Below, one piece after another: positions 44,340 to 62,643 of a stretch of 64,000 nucleotides of DNA. Below the pieces are notes generated by a model. It ran no database searches, had not been told where the DNA came from, and worked only from the letters and a program-made list of their open reading frames with translations. Each line of letters opens with the position of its first letter. Position 1 is the stretch's first letter. The stretch is from Williamsoniiplasma somnilux (GTDB taxonomy: Bacteria > Bacillota_I > Bacilli_A > Mycoplasmatales > Mycoplasmataceae), in contig NZ_CP024965.1 of assembly GCF_002804005.1 (NCBI RefSeq), positions 744,001 to 808,000 on the forward strand, in the 5' to 3' direction. The translations under genes were made by a program, and so were the position numbers.

Positions 44340-45578
44340 TTAATATTTAATATTTTGATAAATTGGAAATCTTTCACATAACGAAACAACTTTTTGGTGA
44401 TTATTTTTAAGGTTACTTTCGCTTCGATCTTTTAAAACTGATGCAATAATATTTCCGATTTCTTTGAATTCATTTTCTTTAAAACCGCGAGTGGTCATCG
44501 CAGGAGTTCCAACTCTGATTCCCGAAGTTTTAAATGGTGATTCAGTATCAAAAGGTAATAATTCTTTATTAGTTATAATTCCGATACTTTGTAATAATTT
44601 TTCTGCATCTTTTCCAGTAATTCCAAAAGTTTGTTTAACTTCAAAATTAATTAAATGGTTATCAGTTCCTCCGGCAATTAAACGCACTCCATTAACAAGT
44701 AAAGAATTTGCTAAAGCTTTTGAATTTAAAACAATTTGTTTTGCATATTCTTTAAACTCTGGGGTGTCAGCCTCTAATAAAGCTTGAGTTTTTCCAGCAA
44801 TTTGATTTTCGAGTGGCCCACCTTGTGTTCCGGGGAAACATGCAGAATCAACTTTTTTAGCAAATTCAGCTTTACATAAAATTAAGCCGCCACGAGCACC
44901 CCTTAAAGTTTTGTGTGTGGTTGTAGTTACAATATCAGCATATTCCATTGGATTAGAGTGCTGTCCGGCAGCTACTAAGCCTGCTATATGAGCCATGTCA
45001 ACCATTAAATAAGCACCTACTAAGTCGGCGATTTCTCTAAATTTTTTAAAATCAATAGTACGTGAATAAGCACTTGCTCCAGCAACTATTAATTTAGGTT
45101 TGTGTTCTAAAACTATAGTTTTTATTTCTTCAAAATCTAACATTTCTGTTTTACGATTAACAGAATAATGTCTAAAATCATACAATCCACCTGAAAAATT
45201 TAAATGAAAACCGTGAGTTAAGTGCCCCCCTGCATCTAAACTCATTGCTACGATTTTATCTCCCGGATTCAATAAAGCCTTGTAAGCAATTTCGTTAGCT
45301 TGTGATCCTGAATGAGGTTGAATATTAGCATGATCTGCTTTAAAAATCTTCTTAGCAATGTCAATTCCTAATTGTTCAACAGTATCAATGTTTTCACAAC
45401 CTCCATAGTATCTTTTACCTGGATAACCTTCTGCATATTTATTTGTAAAAACTGAACCGTTTGCAATTAGAACAGCTTCACTAACATAGTTTTCTGAAGC
45501 AATTAATTCAATATGATTTTGTTGTCTTTTTAATTCTTTGTTTAAAGAATCTTGAATTATTTTATTTAGTGTACTCAT
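44340..45578 (-). CDS. glyA: Serine hydroxymethyltransferase
   Basis: A 412-residue PLP enzyme: serine + tetrahydrofolate to glycine + methylene-tetrahydrofolate. The PLP Lys223 is in TTTTHKTLRGARGG; IASENYVSEAV and KRYYGGCENID are at the N-terminus. I start it at ATG 45578 (MSTLNKIIQDS); the 13-codon longer start overlaps rpiB more and lacks family similarity. It overlaps the rpiB end by 17 bases. It supplies one-carbon units together with FolC. Confidence 0.97.
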   Translation of the reverse strand: MSTLNKIIQDSLNKELKRQQNHIELIASENYVSEAVLIANGSVFTNKYAEGYPGKRYYGGCENIDTVEQLGIDIAKKIFKADHANIQPHSGSQANEIAYKALLNPGDKIVAMSLDAGGHLTHGFHLNFSGGLYDFRHYSVNRKTEMLDFEEIKTIVLEHKPKLIVAGASAYSRTIDFKKFREIADLVGAYLMVDMAHIAGLVAAGQHSNPMEYADIVTTTTHKTLRGARGGLILCKAEFAKKVDSACFPGTQGGPLENQIAGKTQALLEADTPEFKEYAKQIVLNSKALANSLLVNGVRLIAGGTDNHLINFEVKQTFGITGKDAEKLLQSIGIITNKELLPFDTESPFKTSGIRVGTPAMTTRGFKENEFKEIGNIIASVLKDRSESNLKNNHQKVVSLCERFPIYQNIKY

Positions 45579-46005
45579 TAATTTTCTTAATCCTTTCTTC
45601 GTGTCTGCCACCTTCAAATGATGTTTTTAAAAATGCATCAACTAATTTTGTTGCTTTATCGTTGGCAATTAATCTTGCACCAGTAGCTAAAATATTGGCA
45701 TTATTATGTTGTCTTGCTAATTCTGCTGTTTGAATTTCATAAATTAAAGCAGCTCTAATTCCCTTAACTTTGTTAGCGGCAATAGAAATTCCAATTCCTG
45801 TACCACATAAAGCAATACCTAATGAACCCTCATCTTTAGCAACGGCTTCGCCAAGTTCAATTCCCTTTTCACTGTAGCTGCAAGCATTGCCTTCGTCAGT
45901 TCCTAAGTCAATTATTTTGTAACCTTTTTCTTTTAAAAAATTAATTATAACTTGTTTCATTTCAACGGCTGTATGATCATTTGCAATATAAATTTTTTCT
46001 TTCAT
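45562..46005 (-). CDS. rpiB: Ribose 5-phosphate isomerase B
   Basis: A 147-residue RpiB/LacAB family isomerase: ribose 5-P to ribulose 5-P. Active-site motif ALCGTGIGISIAANK and the phosphate-binding end GGRHEERIKKI are seen; IANDHTAVEMK is the N-terminal motif. The Cys-Ser in NACSYSE replaces the more usual DYP. The ATG follows AGGGGG. Upstream is an extended -10 box. It is divergent from the rhodanese gene. Confidence 0.95.
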   Translation of the reverse strand: MKEKIYIANDHTAVEMKQVIINFLKEKGYKIIDLGTDEGNACSYSEKGIELGEAVAKDEGSLGIALCGTGIGISIAANKVKGIRAALIYEIQTAELARQHNNANILATGARLIANDKATKLVDAFLKTSFEGGRHEERIKKINEYTK

Positions 46006-46029
46006 AAAGTTACCCCCTTATTCTTTTTA

Positions 46030-46038
46030 ATTCTACCA
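46030..46038 (-). promoter_or_regulatory. Extended -10 promoter of rpiB
   Basis: TGGTAGAAT on the minus strand, 25 bases before the rpiB start; same TTGGTAGAATTAAA context as the hprK promoter. Confidence 0.5.
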
Positions 46039-46098
46039 ATTATTTATAATTTTAAATTATTAAACTTTGAATTGATAAAATAAAATTGAGGTAACTTT

Positions 46099-46401
46099 AT
46101 GAAAGATTTTGTTAGCAACAAAGATTTTAAAAAAATGATAAAAAATGGATGAATTGCAGTTGATGTTAGAACAGTTTATGAACTTTCTTTTTTAACTAAA
46201 ATTCAAGAAGCAATTAATTGCCCTTACCCAGATATCATTAAGAATATGGATAAATTGTTTCCTGATAAAGATAGTAAATTAATTTTCTTTTGCAATGCAG
46301 GAAATCGTTCTGGTCTTGTAGCTCGAACTTATCGCCATCAAGGATATAAAAACGCTTATTTTTTACAAAACGGAATTGAAGGTTTAGAAAATAATTTTTA
46401 A
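46099..46401 (+). CDS. Rhodanese-like domain protein
   Basis: A 100-residue single rhodanese domain with the active Cys65 in FFCNAGNRSG and the domain start WIAVDVRTVYE. The active loop (CNAGNRS) is of the sulfurtransferase type. It is probably a sulfur carrier or persulfide transferase. A GAGG ribosome site precedes the ATG; the translation-start region (GGTAACTTTATGAAAGA) is an inverted copy of that of rpiB across the divergent promoter. Followed by a terminator at 46421. Confidence 0.93.
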
Positions 46402-46420
46402 ATTTTATTTAAAAAATTAA

Positions 46421-46454
46421 AAATTCTGCACTTTAACTTAATAATGCAGAATTT
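46421..46454 (+). terminator. Terminator of the rhodanese gene
   Basis: AAATTCTGCA (46421-46430) pairs with TGCAGAATTT (46445-46454), followed by ATTTTTTTT. It sits between two convergent genes and may serve both. Confidence 0.75.
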
Positions 46455-46504
46455 ATTTTTTTAATTAATTTAGAGTTACAACAAAAAAGTTTTTATTTAC
46501 TTTT

Positions 46505-49042
46505 TTATTTATTAAATTTGGGTTTTAATTCATCAGTTCATTTTGGATTTGTATTAGTGTCAAAATGAATATAATATGCAACTTTTGAAACATTTCATGC
46601 AGAAATGTCTTGATTAAATAAAAATGCATTAATAAACATTCCATACATTGATGTTACATTTGAGGTGTCTCAAGCGGAAATGTCTTGATTAAATTTGTTT
46701 GCACTACTAAACATATACGTCATATCAGTTACATTTGCTGTGTTTCAAGCGGAAATGTTGCCATTAAAATTTGTTGCTCCTGAAAACATTGAAGTCATAT
46801 TGATGACATTTGAAGTGTCTCAACCATTTAAATCTTGGTTAAAAGCTTGCGCATTTTCAAACATTGAAGTCATATTGGTGACATTTGAAGTGTTTCAAGC
46901 GGAAATGTTGCTATCAAAATCTTTTGCATCAGAAAACATATAGATCATATTAGTTACTTTTGAGGTGTCTCAAGTTGATATGTTTCCATTGAAAGTTGTT
47001 GCTCTTGAAAACATATAGGCCATATTAGTTACTTTTGAGGTGTCTCAAGTTGATAAATCGCTGTTGAAATTTGTTGCTCTTGAAAACATATAAGCCATAT
47101 TAGTGACATTTGAAGTGTTTCAAGTTGATAAATCGCTGTTGAAATTTGTTGCTCCTGAAAACATATAAGCAATATTGGCGACATTTGAAGTGTCTCACTT
47201 TGATAAATCATTTTTGAAATTTCTTGCTTCTGAAAACATATAATACATATTAGTTACATTTTTTGTTTTTCAAGCAGAGATGTTGCTGTTGAAATTTGTT
47301 GCTTTTGAAAACATTGAATTCATATCGGTTACATTTGAAGTGTCTCAAGTTGATAAATCGCTGTTGAAATTTGTTGCTCCTGAAAACATATAAGCCATAT
47401 TCGTTACATTTGAAGTGTTTCAAGTTGATAAATTCCCGTTGAAATTTCTTGCTTCCGAAAACATATAGTTCATATCAATTACATTTGAAGTGTCTCAAGT
47501 TGATAAATCGCTGTTGAAATTTGTTGCTCCTGAAAACATATAAGCCATATTCGTTACATTTGAAGTGTTTCAATTTTCAAAACCTGTAATATTATCATTT
47601 TTATTATCTCTAAATAAATTTTTAATTACAGTTATGTCTTTTGGCAATTTATCAGGAACTTTATCGCCCTTGAAGTAAATTAATGTTTCTCCCTTATCAT
47701 TGTAACCAAATTTTAAAATTTCCTTAGCATCAATATTCGAAAAATTCAATTCTCCCTTACCGCTTCATTCTTGAATTTTTAGTTCTCCTTTAGAGTTAAC
47801 ATATTTCACAGTTGTTTGATTACTTACATAAATATGATTTAATGTCACTTCTCCATTATAGTGTTCATTATTTTCTATTGATCCATTAGCTGCAAAAGTA
47901 ATTTGTTGAGTTTTGTTTTCTTCAGTTGTTACTAAATTTTTTATAGTTATTCCACTTGGGTGTTCTATTTCTATAGAATTATTAATTGCCTTTTGTAATT
48001 CCTCTTCAGTTCAACTTCAGTTATTTTCTTCTGATTTAGCATTTAAAATTCTTAATAATGTTGCTCTAACATCCGCATTTTCATTTAAATTTTTAGTGGT
48101 GTCTTGTTTATTGCTTCATTTATGAGTAAGTACCAAATCACCTTGGTATTTATGGTCATTATTAATATCACCAAGCCCATGAAAGTTTCATTGTTTTGTA
48201 CCAGTAATTTGTTCAGATGATCGCAAATTAGATACAACTTCAGTAACTTCAATTCCTCCGGGATCATTGATTGAAGGATTGTTGTCAACTGCTTGTTGTA
48301 AATCTGATATAACTCAATCTTTATTTTTTTGATAATCTAAAATACTTTGAAGTTGTGCTGTAATTTCTTCGCCAGTAATTGGTTTAGTGGTATCTTGGGT
48401 ATTGCTTCAGTTATGAGTAAGTACCAAATCACCTTGGTATTTATGGTCATTATTAATATCACCAAGCCCATGAAATTTTCATTGTTTTGTGCTAGTAATT
48501 TGTTCAGATGATCGCAAATTAGACTCAACTTCAATAACTTCAATTCCTCCGGGATCATTGATTGACGGATCGTTGTCAATTGCTAGTTGTAAATCTGATA
48601 TTGTTCAATCTTCATTTGTTTGGGAATCTAAAATATTTTGAAGTTGTGCTGTAATTTCTTCGTCAGTAATTGGTTTACTATTATCAACTTTTTGTTTTCA
48701 AATATGGGTTAAATCAATTGAACCACCATAATTATATTCATTTTCAGAATTTCCATTTCCAATAAAACGAAAAACATCTTTCATTTCTTGATAGCTTCAA
48801 GAATATGTGTTTTCTTTAATAATCTGGACTGTGATTTCTCCGTTTCCAAATTCATTATCAATTTTTTCTTGCAATTCTTCAAGTTCTCAGTTAATATATA
48901 ACTTTTGTTTCAAAATTTGTTCTAATTCATTTTTTAATACATTGATGTCTTGAGTTAAATTATCTGTACTACACGCCAAAACAGTTGCTCCCGCACTAGC
49001 GATTAAAGATAACGTTGCTAAAATGCTTAACAATTTTTTCAT
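46505..49042 (-). CDS. Surface lipoprotein with four N-terminal modules and DUF285 repeats
   Basis: An 845-residue lipoprotein (signal LSLIASAGATVLAC, lipid Cys24). Residues 32-405 hold four related modules of about 85-95 residues that end in patterns such as KYQGDLVLTHNW (one each at about 32-115, 126-212, 223-309 and 323-405). Residues 484-828 hold about 13 tandem 25-residue DUF285/BspA-like repeats, pattern WDTSNVTNMxxMFxxAxxFN. It should be exposed on the membrane surface. AAGGAG precedes ATG 49042. Modules 2 and 3 are nearly identical, as are several DUF285 units, also at the DNA level, so size variation by recombination is plausible. Many UGA Trp codons lie in the repeats. Confidence 0.92.
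47329..47573. repeat. 95-bp perfect direct repeats inside the DUF285 region
   Basis: Bases 47329-47423 and 47479-47573 are identical over 95 bases, offset by 150 bases (50 codons, two DUF285 units). Other units are close copies. A second near-identical pair, offset by 291 bases (97 codons), starts at 48121 and 48412 and corresponds to modules 2 and 3 of the same lipoprotein. Confidence 0.9.
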
Positions 49043-49485
49043 ATAATTACTCCTTCATCTAAAAAACATTAAAGTAAATATATTATCCGGAATATCTTAA
49101 AGAAATAATTATCATTGATAAAAAATAATTTTTTTGGTAAATTAGTTCCACCGAATTATAGGAACAAAAAAATTAATAATTAAATCGATAAAGTTTAGTT
49201 TTAAAATGTGAAAATTTTTCATATGAACAAAACCCTTCTATTGTAATTATTTTTTAAATTATATTTCAATAATATTATATTGTAAAAAATCTCAAATTGA
49301 TACTTTGTGACTTTATTGTAACAATAATAAAGTATTTGGAAATTAACGAATTATAATCAGATTTACAATTGCAAGTAAAATAAATTAAGTCTTATAATTT
49401 TTTAAAACTAAAAAAATTAAATTAAAAAACGTCAGTTTATACCGACGTTATAAATAATTAAAATATAAATTTATTTTAATGCTTT
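49043..49485. other. Intergenic region between rpoC and the lipoprotein gene
   Basis: 443 bases without a gene that I can see. It contains the rpoC terminator (49427-49449), an interrupted hairpin at 49300-49335 (ATACTTT with AAAGTAT outside, TTATTGT with ACAATAA inside), and a short inverted repeat GTTCC...GGAAC at 49146-49166. A likely promoter for the lipoprotein is AT-rich and without clear boxes (a TATATT lies near 49098 on the minus strand). Confidence 0.55.
49427..49449 (-). terminator. Terminator of the rpoBC operon
   Basis: AAACGTC (49427-49433) and GACGTT (49444-49449) form a short stem around a 10-base loop, with a T run (49429-49424) on the minus strand. It lies 36 bases after the rpoC stop. 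Confidence 0.7.
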
Positions 49486-53241
<3,756 letters not shown>

Positions 53242-53259
53242 ATCTTAGTTCTCCTTTTC

Positions 53260-57081
<3,822 letters not shown>

Positions 57082-57090
57082 TTTTTCTCC

Positions 57091-58260
57091 TTAATCTTTT
57101 AATAATCTTCTGATTTTTTCGAAATCACTATCGGCAAAAGCATAATTTTTAATGTTGTTTTTACTAATAGTTTTTAATATTTTGGATTCAACCAAAAAAT
57201 TTAAATAGCTTTCTAATTGCAAGTCTGTAAATATAACTTGATTTTTATAATTAAAACTTGATTTAATTTTTTCAATTTTTCAGCTGTTGTTTTTATAACT
57301 TAAAACATTAACGATAAATGCTTTGCAAATAATGTTGGGAAATATACTTTTAGGAATTTTTTTATTTTCTAAAAATAAATTATTTAAAAGATCAAAACGA
57401 TATAAATAATTAACTTTAGATTTTAATGAACTATCCAAAAATACAAATAACTCATCGAGATTAAAATCACTTGTTAATGATTTGTTCAATAAAGTTACAA
57501 AATTTTTTCAATTAATTCCTAAGTGATTGATCGGTGTTAAGTGTTCATATTCCAATTCCATTTTTACTAAAAATCATTTTGAAAGTAAAAAGGCAATTAA
57601 AATATTAAATTCTTTGTAAGGACTTATAAAAATAAAGTTCACCAACAATAAATACGCACTTGTGAATCCCTGAATATCATTTTTTGATAAAGTTTGAATA
57701 TTTTCAAATAAATAATTTAATTCTTTATCTATCAAAGATGTTTCAACCAAACCTTTAAAAATAGATTTATCTTTTTCATTGCGATAATAACTATTTTTAC
57801 TATCTAAATCAAAACCAAGGTTTCTAAAAATTATATGAATTATTAATTCGAAATTATTTTCATTAATGTTGAAACCTTCAACTTTAATTAAATTGAGTAC
57901 TTCAATTAAATTTCAAATCTTTTTTTCATCTTTACCGCTAGGTTTTCGCCCATCATATATTTCTTTTATTCTTTTTATATTTACTAAAACATTTTTTTCT
58001 TCTAAATTGCCATCCAATTCCAACAATGATAAAATTTCAAGCATTTGAATTTCTTTAATAGTCTTTGAATCACTATTAATTTTGAAGGCTAATGAATAGT
58101 CATATAAAAAGTGATCATTATTTATTCTATTTTTAAAATTAAAATTAAATTTATAAGCAGAAAAACTCGGTATTTTACTAAAGTAAAGATTTGATTCATT
58201 TCCGTCAAGAAGTTTATTAGTATTTCAATTTTTCTTTAAGAAGTAATCCAAATTCGCCAC
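57091..58260 (-). CDS. Hypothetical protein upstream of rpoB
   Basis: A 389-residue soluble protein, mainly helical, very rich in Asn, Lys, Leu and Ile. It starts with GTG at 58260, 5 bases after GGAGG. Visible pieces include IKRIKEIYDGRKPSGKDEKK and VETSLIDKELNYLFENIQTL. No membrane helix, cysteine cluster or known motif. It ends 9 bases before rpoB and shares its promoter (TATAAT at 58346-58351), so it is the first gene of the rpoBC transcript. Its function is unknown; the linkage suggests a transcription or growth-rate role, but that is inference. Confidence 0.75.
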
Positions 58261-58345
58261 AGCTACCTCCAAATATTAAGATTAAAAATAGATTCGAGAT
58301 TAGCAGAAGTTCTTAACAAGCTAAACTAAACTCAATGTATTTATG

Positions 58346-58351
58346 ATTATA
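58346..58351 (-). promoter_or_regulatory. -10 box for the 58260-rpoB-rpoC transcript
   Basis: TATAAT on the minus strand, preceded by TTGTAG, about 85 bases before the GTG of the first gene. The -35 region (TCAAAA) is weak. The leader holds no strong hairpin. Confidence 0.5.
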
Positions 58352-58436
58352 CTACAATTGGCACTTTTTTGACTGTTATATTTTACTTTTTAACATGAAC
58401 GTGAATAGCGGTAAAAACGAGCATAGATATAAATAT

Positions 58437-58476
58437 ATTACACTTATACGTTGCTTTTTAACACTATAAGTGTAAT
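58437..58476 (+). promoter_or_regulatory. Operator-like inverted repeat upstream of the 58525 gene
   Basis: ATTACACTTATA (58437-58448) and TATAAGTGTAAT (58465-58476) are perfect 12-base inverted copies separated by 16 bases. The right arm lies just ahead of a TATAAT box (58484-58489), a typical place for a regulator site. It could also fold in the DNA or RNA. Confidence 0.55.
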
Positions 58477-58483
58477 TTTAATT

Positions 58484-58489
58484 TATAAT
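58484..58489 (+). promoter_or_regulatory. -10 box of the 58525 gene
   Basis: TATAAT, 36 bases before the ATG. The -35 position overlaps the right arm of the inverted repeat 58437-58476. Confidence 0.5.
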
Positions 58490-58524
58490 AAATATTGAAA
58501 AGGTATTAAAAAGGAATAGATAAT

Positions 58525-61500
58525 ATGAAAAAACTTTTAGTAGCATTATTTTTGATTGGAGCTTTAGGATTAAGTTTTGGTGCTTTTTTAGTTGTAAACA
58601 ATTATAACAAAGCATTATTAGAAAAGATGAGCAAAGATATTACCAATCCTAACTCGCAAGTTTACAAGATTTTAAAAAATTTTGTAAAAAGTTATGAAAA
58701 TGAAAAAATTTACAAAGAAAAAATTGATGCTTTAATTGTCGATGTTTATGGAGAAAATCAAATTGATGTAGCAATTAACGAAACAAGAACTGATGATAAA
58801 GGAAAACAAAAAGTAATTTTTACTGGATTAAGAAATAATTCAAATAAAAACGGAAACTTTAGTGGGGTTGTTGCTTTTGATCATGAATGAAATATAAATC
58901 ATGGGCCTTCGAAAGACCTCGAAGATGTAAAAAATGATATTTCTAAAATTATTGAAACACACAAAGACAAGAAGTGAGACATTGAAAAATTAGAAAAAAT
59001 GATAAATAATGATTCAAAATTTAAAAATCAGAACATTAAAGTTGAAACTGTGGCTATTGAATTAGGGATTTGAAATCATTTTCAACAAATTTTAATGATA
59101 AGCACTAAAGGTAACAGCGATTACTTTGGAGCCGTTTCAATAAAGCACGATTTCAAAGAAAATGAAGAGATTAATATCGGAAAAAACGAAACAATAAAAG
59201 AAGGTTTAACTTCAATTATAAACAATTATGATAAAAACCAACCCATTGATGAAACCAAACTACAAGATTTGGTAGATAACTTATATGGTAAAGAAGAAAT
59301 TCAAGTTAGCATCATGAATAACGAAACAAAAATTAAAGGTAAACAAAATGTTTTATTCAAGGGCTTACACTCAGAATCAAATTTAGAGAAAAAATATTCA
59401 GGACAAATTATTTTGTCTCACGATTGAGAAAAAAAAGAAACAATACTCCTTGAAACTGAAAGAGCAAAAATTGAGAATATTTTAAAATCAAATAAAGATA
59501 ACAAGTGAGATATGAACAAACTTCAAGAAGAAATCAAAAAGATAAATACTTTACTTGAAGAAAATATTGAAGTGAAAGAAATAGGATTAGAAAATAATTC
59601 TTGAAATAATTTTGAGCAAATAATTTTAGTAAGTGTTTCTGAGGAAAATGAATATAGTGGTTCATTAGTTGTTAAGCACAAATATAAAGAAGACAAAAGC
59701 ATAGATATTCAAACAAGCGTTGAAATAAAAAATGCTTTAGAAACACTTGTAAAAACTCAAAATAGTAAGAAACCTATTAATCAAACAGATTTGCAATCAT
59801 TAATTGATAATCTATATGGCAAAGAAGAAATTATTGTTGAAATCAAAGACGATATGACAAAAAATATGGGTAGTCAAATAGTACATTTTAAAGGGATGCA
59901 TAGTAGTGAATACCTAAACAAAAAATATTCAGGTGAATTACAGATTTCACATAATTGAAATGATCCTAAATCATTAAAAGAAGTTCGAAACGATATTAAA
60001 GAGATTTTGGAATCAAGAAAAGATAAAAAATGGGAAGTTAGCGAATTAAAAATTGAATTAAATAAAACAGAGAAATTCAAAGAACAAAATATCGAAGTAG
60101 AAGAAATTGTGTTGCCTGTTTTTGAGCGTTCTTTTGTAACTAATGATCAAACTTTTACATTTAAAGCTGATGGTTCGAAAAATTATATTGGAACAATTGT
60201 TTTGAAACATAATTACAATGTGGATTCGACTATTGATATTGAGAACAAAGATTCTGAAATTTATAAAACTTTAAATTTAATTGTAGAATCACTTGATTCT
60301 GAAAAACCAACCACTAAAGAAGAAATTAAAAAAACGGTAGAAGAAATTTATGGTTCAAATGAATTAGAAATTGAAGTAATTAAGAATGGATTAAAAAGCG
60401 AAGAAGTAATTGATGGCTCACAAACTATTAAATTTAGCGCGGTCAAAAAAGAAGACAATTCTAATAAATTTAAAGGTAACATAAGTTTTAATCACGAATG
60501 AAAAACAAATAACAAAGTTTCTGAACCAATTGAAAACATTAGAACTAAATTAGAAACAATTTTAAAAAGTAATGGGAATTCCAAGTGAAATCTTGAAGAA
60601 TTGAAGGAAAAAATTGAAAGTGATGAAAATTTAAAAAATCAAAATATCGTTGCTCAAGAGTTAGCGGTTGAAACTAATGGTTGAAATAGTTTTGAACAAG
60701 TTTTAATGTTTAGCGCTGATGGAGAAAAATTATATGTTGGGTCAATTTCGCTAAGACATAAATATGTTGAAAAGAATTCTATTGATATTAGTGATGAAAA
60801 AAACAATATTAAAAATTCTATCAACACTTTGGTGGATGGAATTAGTAAAACTCAAAAAGTTGACCAAAACAAATTGCAAACATTAATTAATAATTTGTAT
60901 GGAATAAATGAAATAAAAGTCGAGATTGAAGATAGCAGTCAAGAAAATTCAGGAAACCAAACAATTAAATTTACAGGTTTACACAGTGATGTAAATATAG
61001 ACAAGAAATACTCAGGAACATTTCAAATATCTAGGTATTGAAATAACCCCAAAATGATTTCGGAGAAAAAGGATTTATTACAAAGTATTTTGAATAAAAA
61101 TAACAATGCTTGAACTCAAGAAGCTTTAAAGGCTGAAATTGAGCAAGAAGTTGAATTAAAAAACCAAAATATTACAGTTAAGGAAATTAAAAATAATAAC
61201 ACTCGCACAATAAGCAATGAACAACAAGTGTTTCTTTTTGAGGCCGATAAGGATAAATCTTATTTTGGATCAATTGTTTTAATACACAGTTATAATGTTG
61301 ACACAACTGTTGATATTAGCGATGATAAAACCGAAGTTTACAACACTATCAAATCTATAAAAGATACGTTAGACAAAACTCAAAAGGCATCAGAAAAAAA
61401 TCTTCAACAAATGTTAGATAATATTTATGGTTCTGGTGAAATTGATGTTAATGTAATTGATAATTTAGGTGTTGATGAAACAGCAACAACAGGGTTGCAA

Positions 61501-62256
61501 ACTTTAGAGTTTATAGGTTTATGAAGTGCTGAAAATACAAACAAAAAATTCAAAGAAAAGATAAGTTTTGAACATAAGTGATCTATTTTTAAAGATATTT
61601 CAAATTATATAACTGAATTGGATTTGGGCGAAATCGAAGATAATTCGCCTTCAACAATAAAGAATAAAATTATTGAATTAAATCCCAATGCTGCTGCTGC
61701 CAGTTTCGAAATATTGGATATTAATGATAAAACAGTCAAAATCAAAGGTGTTGGAAATTTTGTTGGAGAAATTGAATTAACATTTACCACTTCTAAACTA
61801 AATATTCAAGGTTATATACTTTTAACAAATTTAGGAACATTAATAAAAGCTGATGAAGAACAAATTAGAGATGGAATTTTAGCGAAAAATCCTAAATCTA
61901 AAAATTTTCAATATGAAGTTTCTGAAATTACAAATGATTCAGCTTTAATAACCGGTTTGGGTGAATACACAGGTAAAATAAGGGTTACTTATCAAATGTC
62001 AAAAGATATATCTAAAATGATCACTAAATATGAGAGGTTTAAATATGTTGGGGATGTTTTGGACATTTTTAATGTAGCCAAACATATCGAGGAAAGATAT
62101 AAAAGTCAAGGGTTGGTGTTTGGAACAACATTTGCGCTACTTAAAGATAACGACACGCGCAATGGTACTCCTGGTTTAGTTCAATATTGGCATGTTATTG
62201 GAATAAACTCTTTTATAGGTTATAGTCAAATAATTGTAGCCTACATAGGAATATAA
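58525..62256 (+). CDS. Giant surface protein of alternating repeat modules
   Basis: A 1243-residue protein with an N-terminal hydrophobic signal/anchor (MKKLLVALFLIGALGLSFGA) but no lipobox Cys. Eleven modules of about 90 residues follow in strict alternation ABABABABABA to about residue 1018. Type A ends in patterns like GLHSxxxxxKKYSGxxxxSHxW; type B in FEQxLMFSADGxxxYxGSxxLKHxY. Each AB pair spans about 540 bases. Two smaller related units (about 1030-1160, GVGNFVGEIELTF and GLGEYTGKIRVTY) precede the C-terminus. Every A module ends in a UGA Trp. AAGGAATAGAT precedes the ATG. Expected to be extracellular; function unknown. Confidence 0.85.
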
Positions 62257-62320
62257 AAAATTTGCATGAACAACAGAAAATATGCTTTTTACAAGCATAA
62301 AAAATTTTTTATAAACTTAG

Positions 62321-62344
62321 AGCCAAACAATAATTTGTTTGGCT
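62321..62344 (+). terminator. Terminator of the 58525 gene
   Basis: AGCCAAACAA (62321-62330) pairs with TTGTTTGGCT (62335-62344), loop TAAT, followed by TTTTATTTATT. Confidence 0.88.
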
Positions 62345-62643
62345 TTTTATTTATTCTTAAGAACTAAAAACAGCAATTTTTTTGTTTTTAGTCAAAAAAT
62401 GTATTTGCAGGAGCGCTATTTAAATAATTGCTAAATTTTAATAATAGCTGTGGCTATATCTTTTGAAATAACATAAATTAGGGTTAATATTTGGTTTAAT
62501 TTAATATCATTTATTATTGAAATTTATCAATAAAAATATTCATAATTTGTTTATATTTGAATATTTAGTAACTTTTTATGATTTTTTTAAAAAAAATTAA
62601 CAAAACGTTTGATTTTACTTATATAAGTGTTATTTATATATTA

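Noticed and set aside
45579-45617. Longer glyA start (13 extra codons)
   Set aside because: It lies deeper inside rpiB and gives a basic extension not seen in serine hydroxymethyltransferases; MSTLNK at 45578 fits the family.
46700-47580. CRISPR-like array of regularly spaced repeats
   Set aside because: The 75-base period is an in-frame protein repeat (25-residue DUF285 units) without constant repeats and unique spacers.
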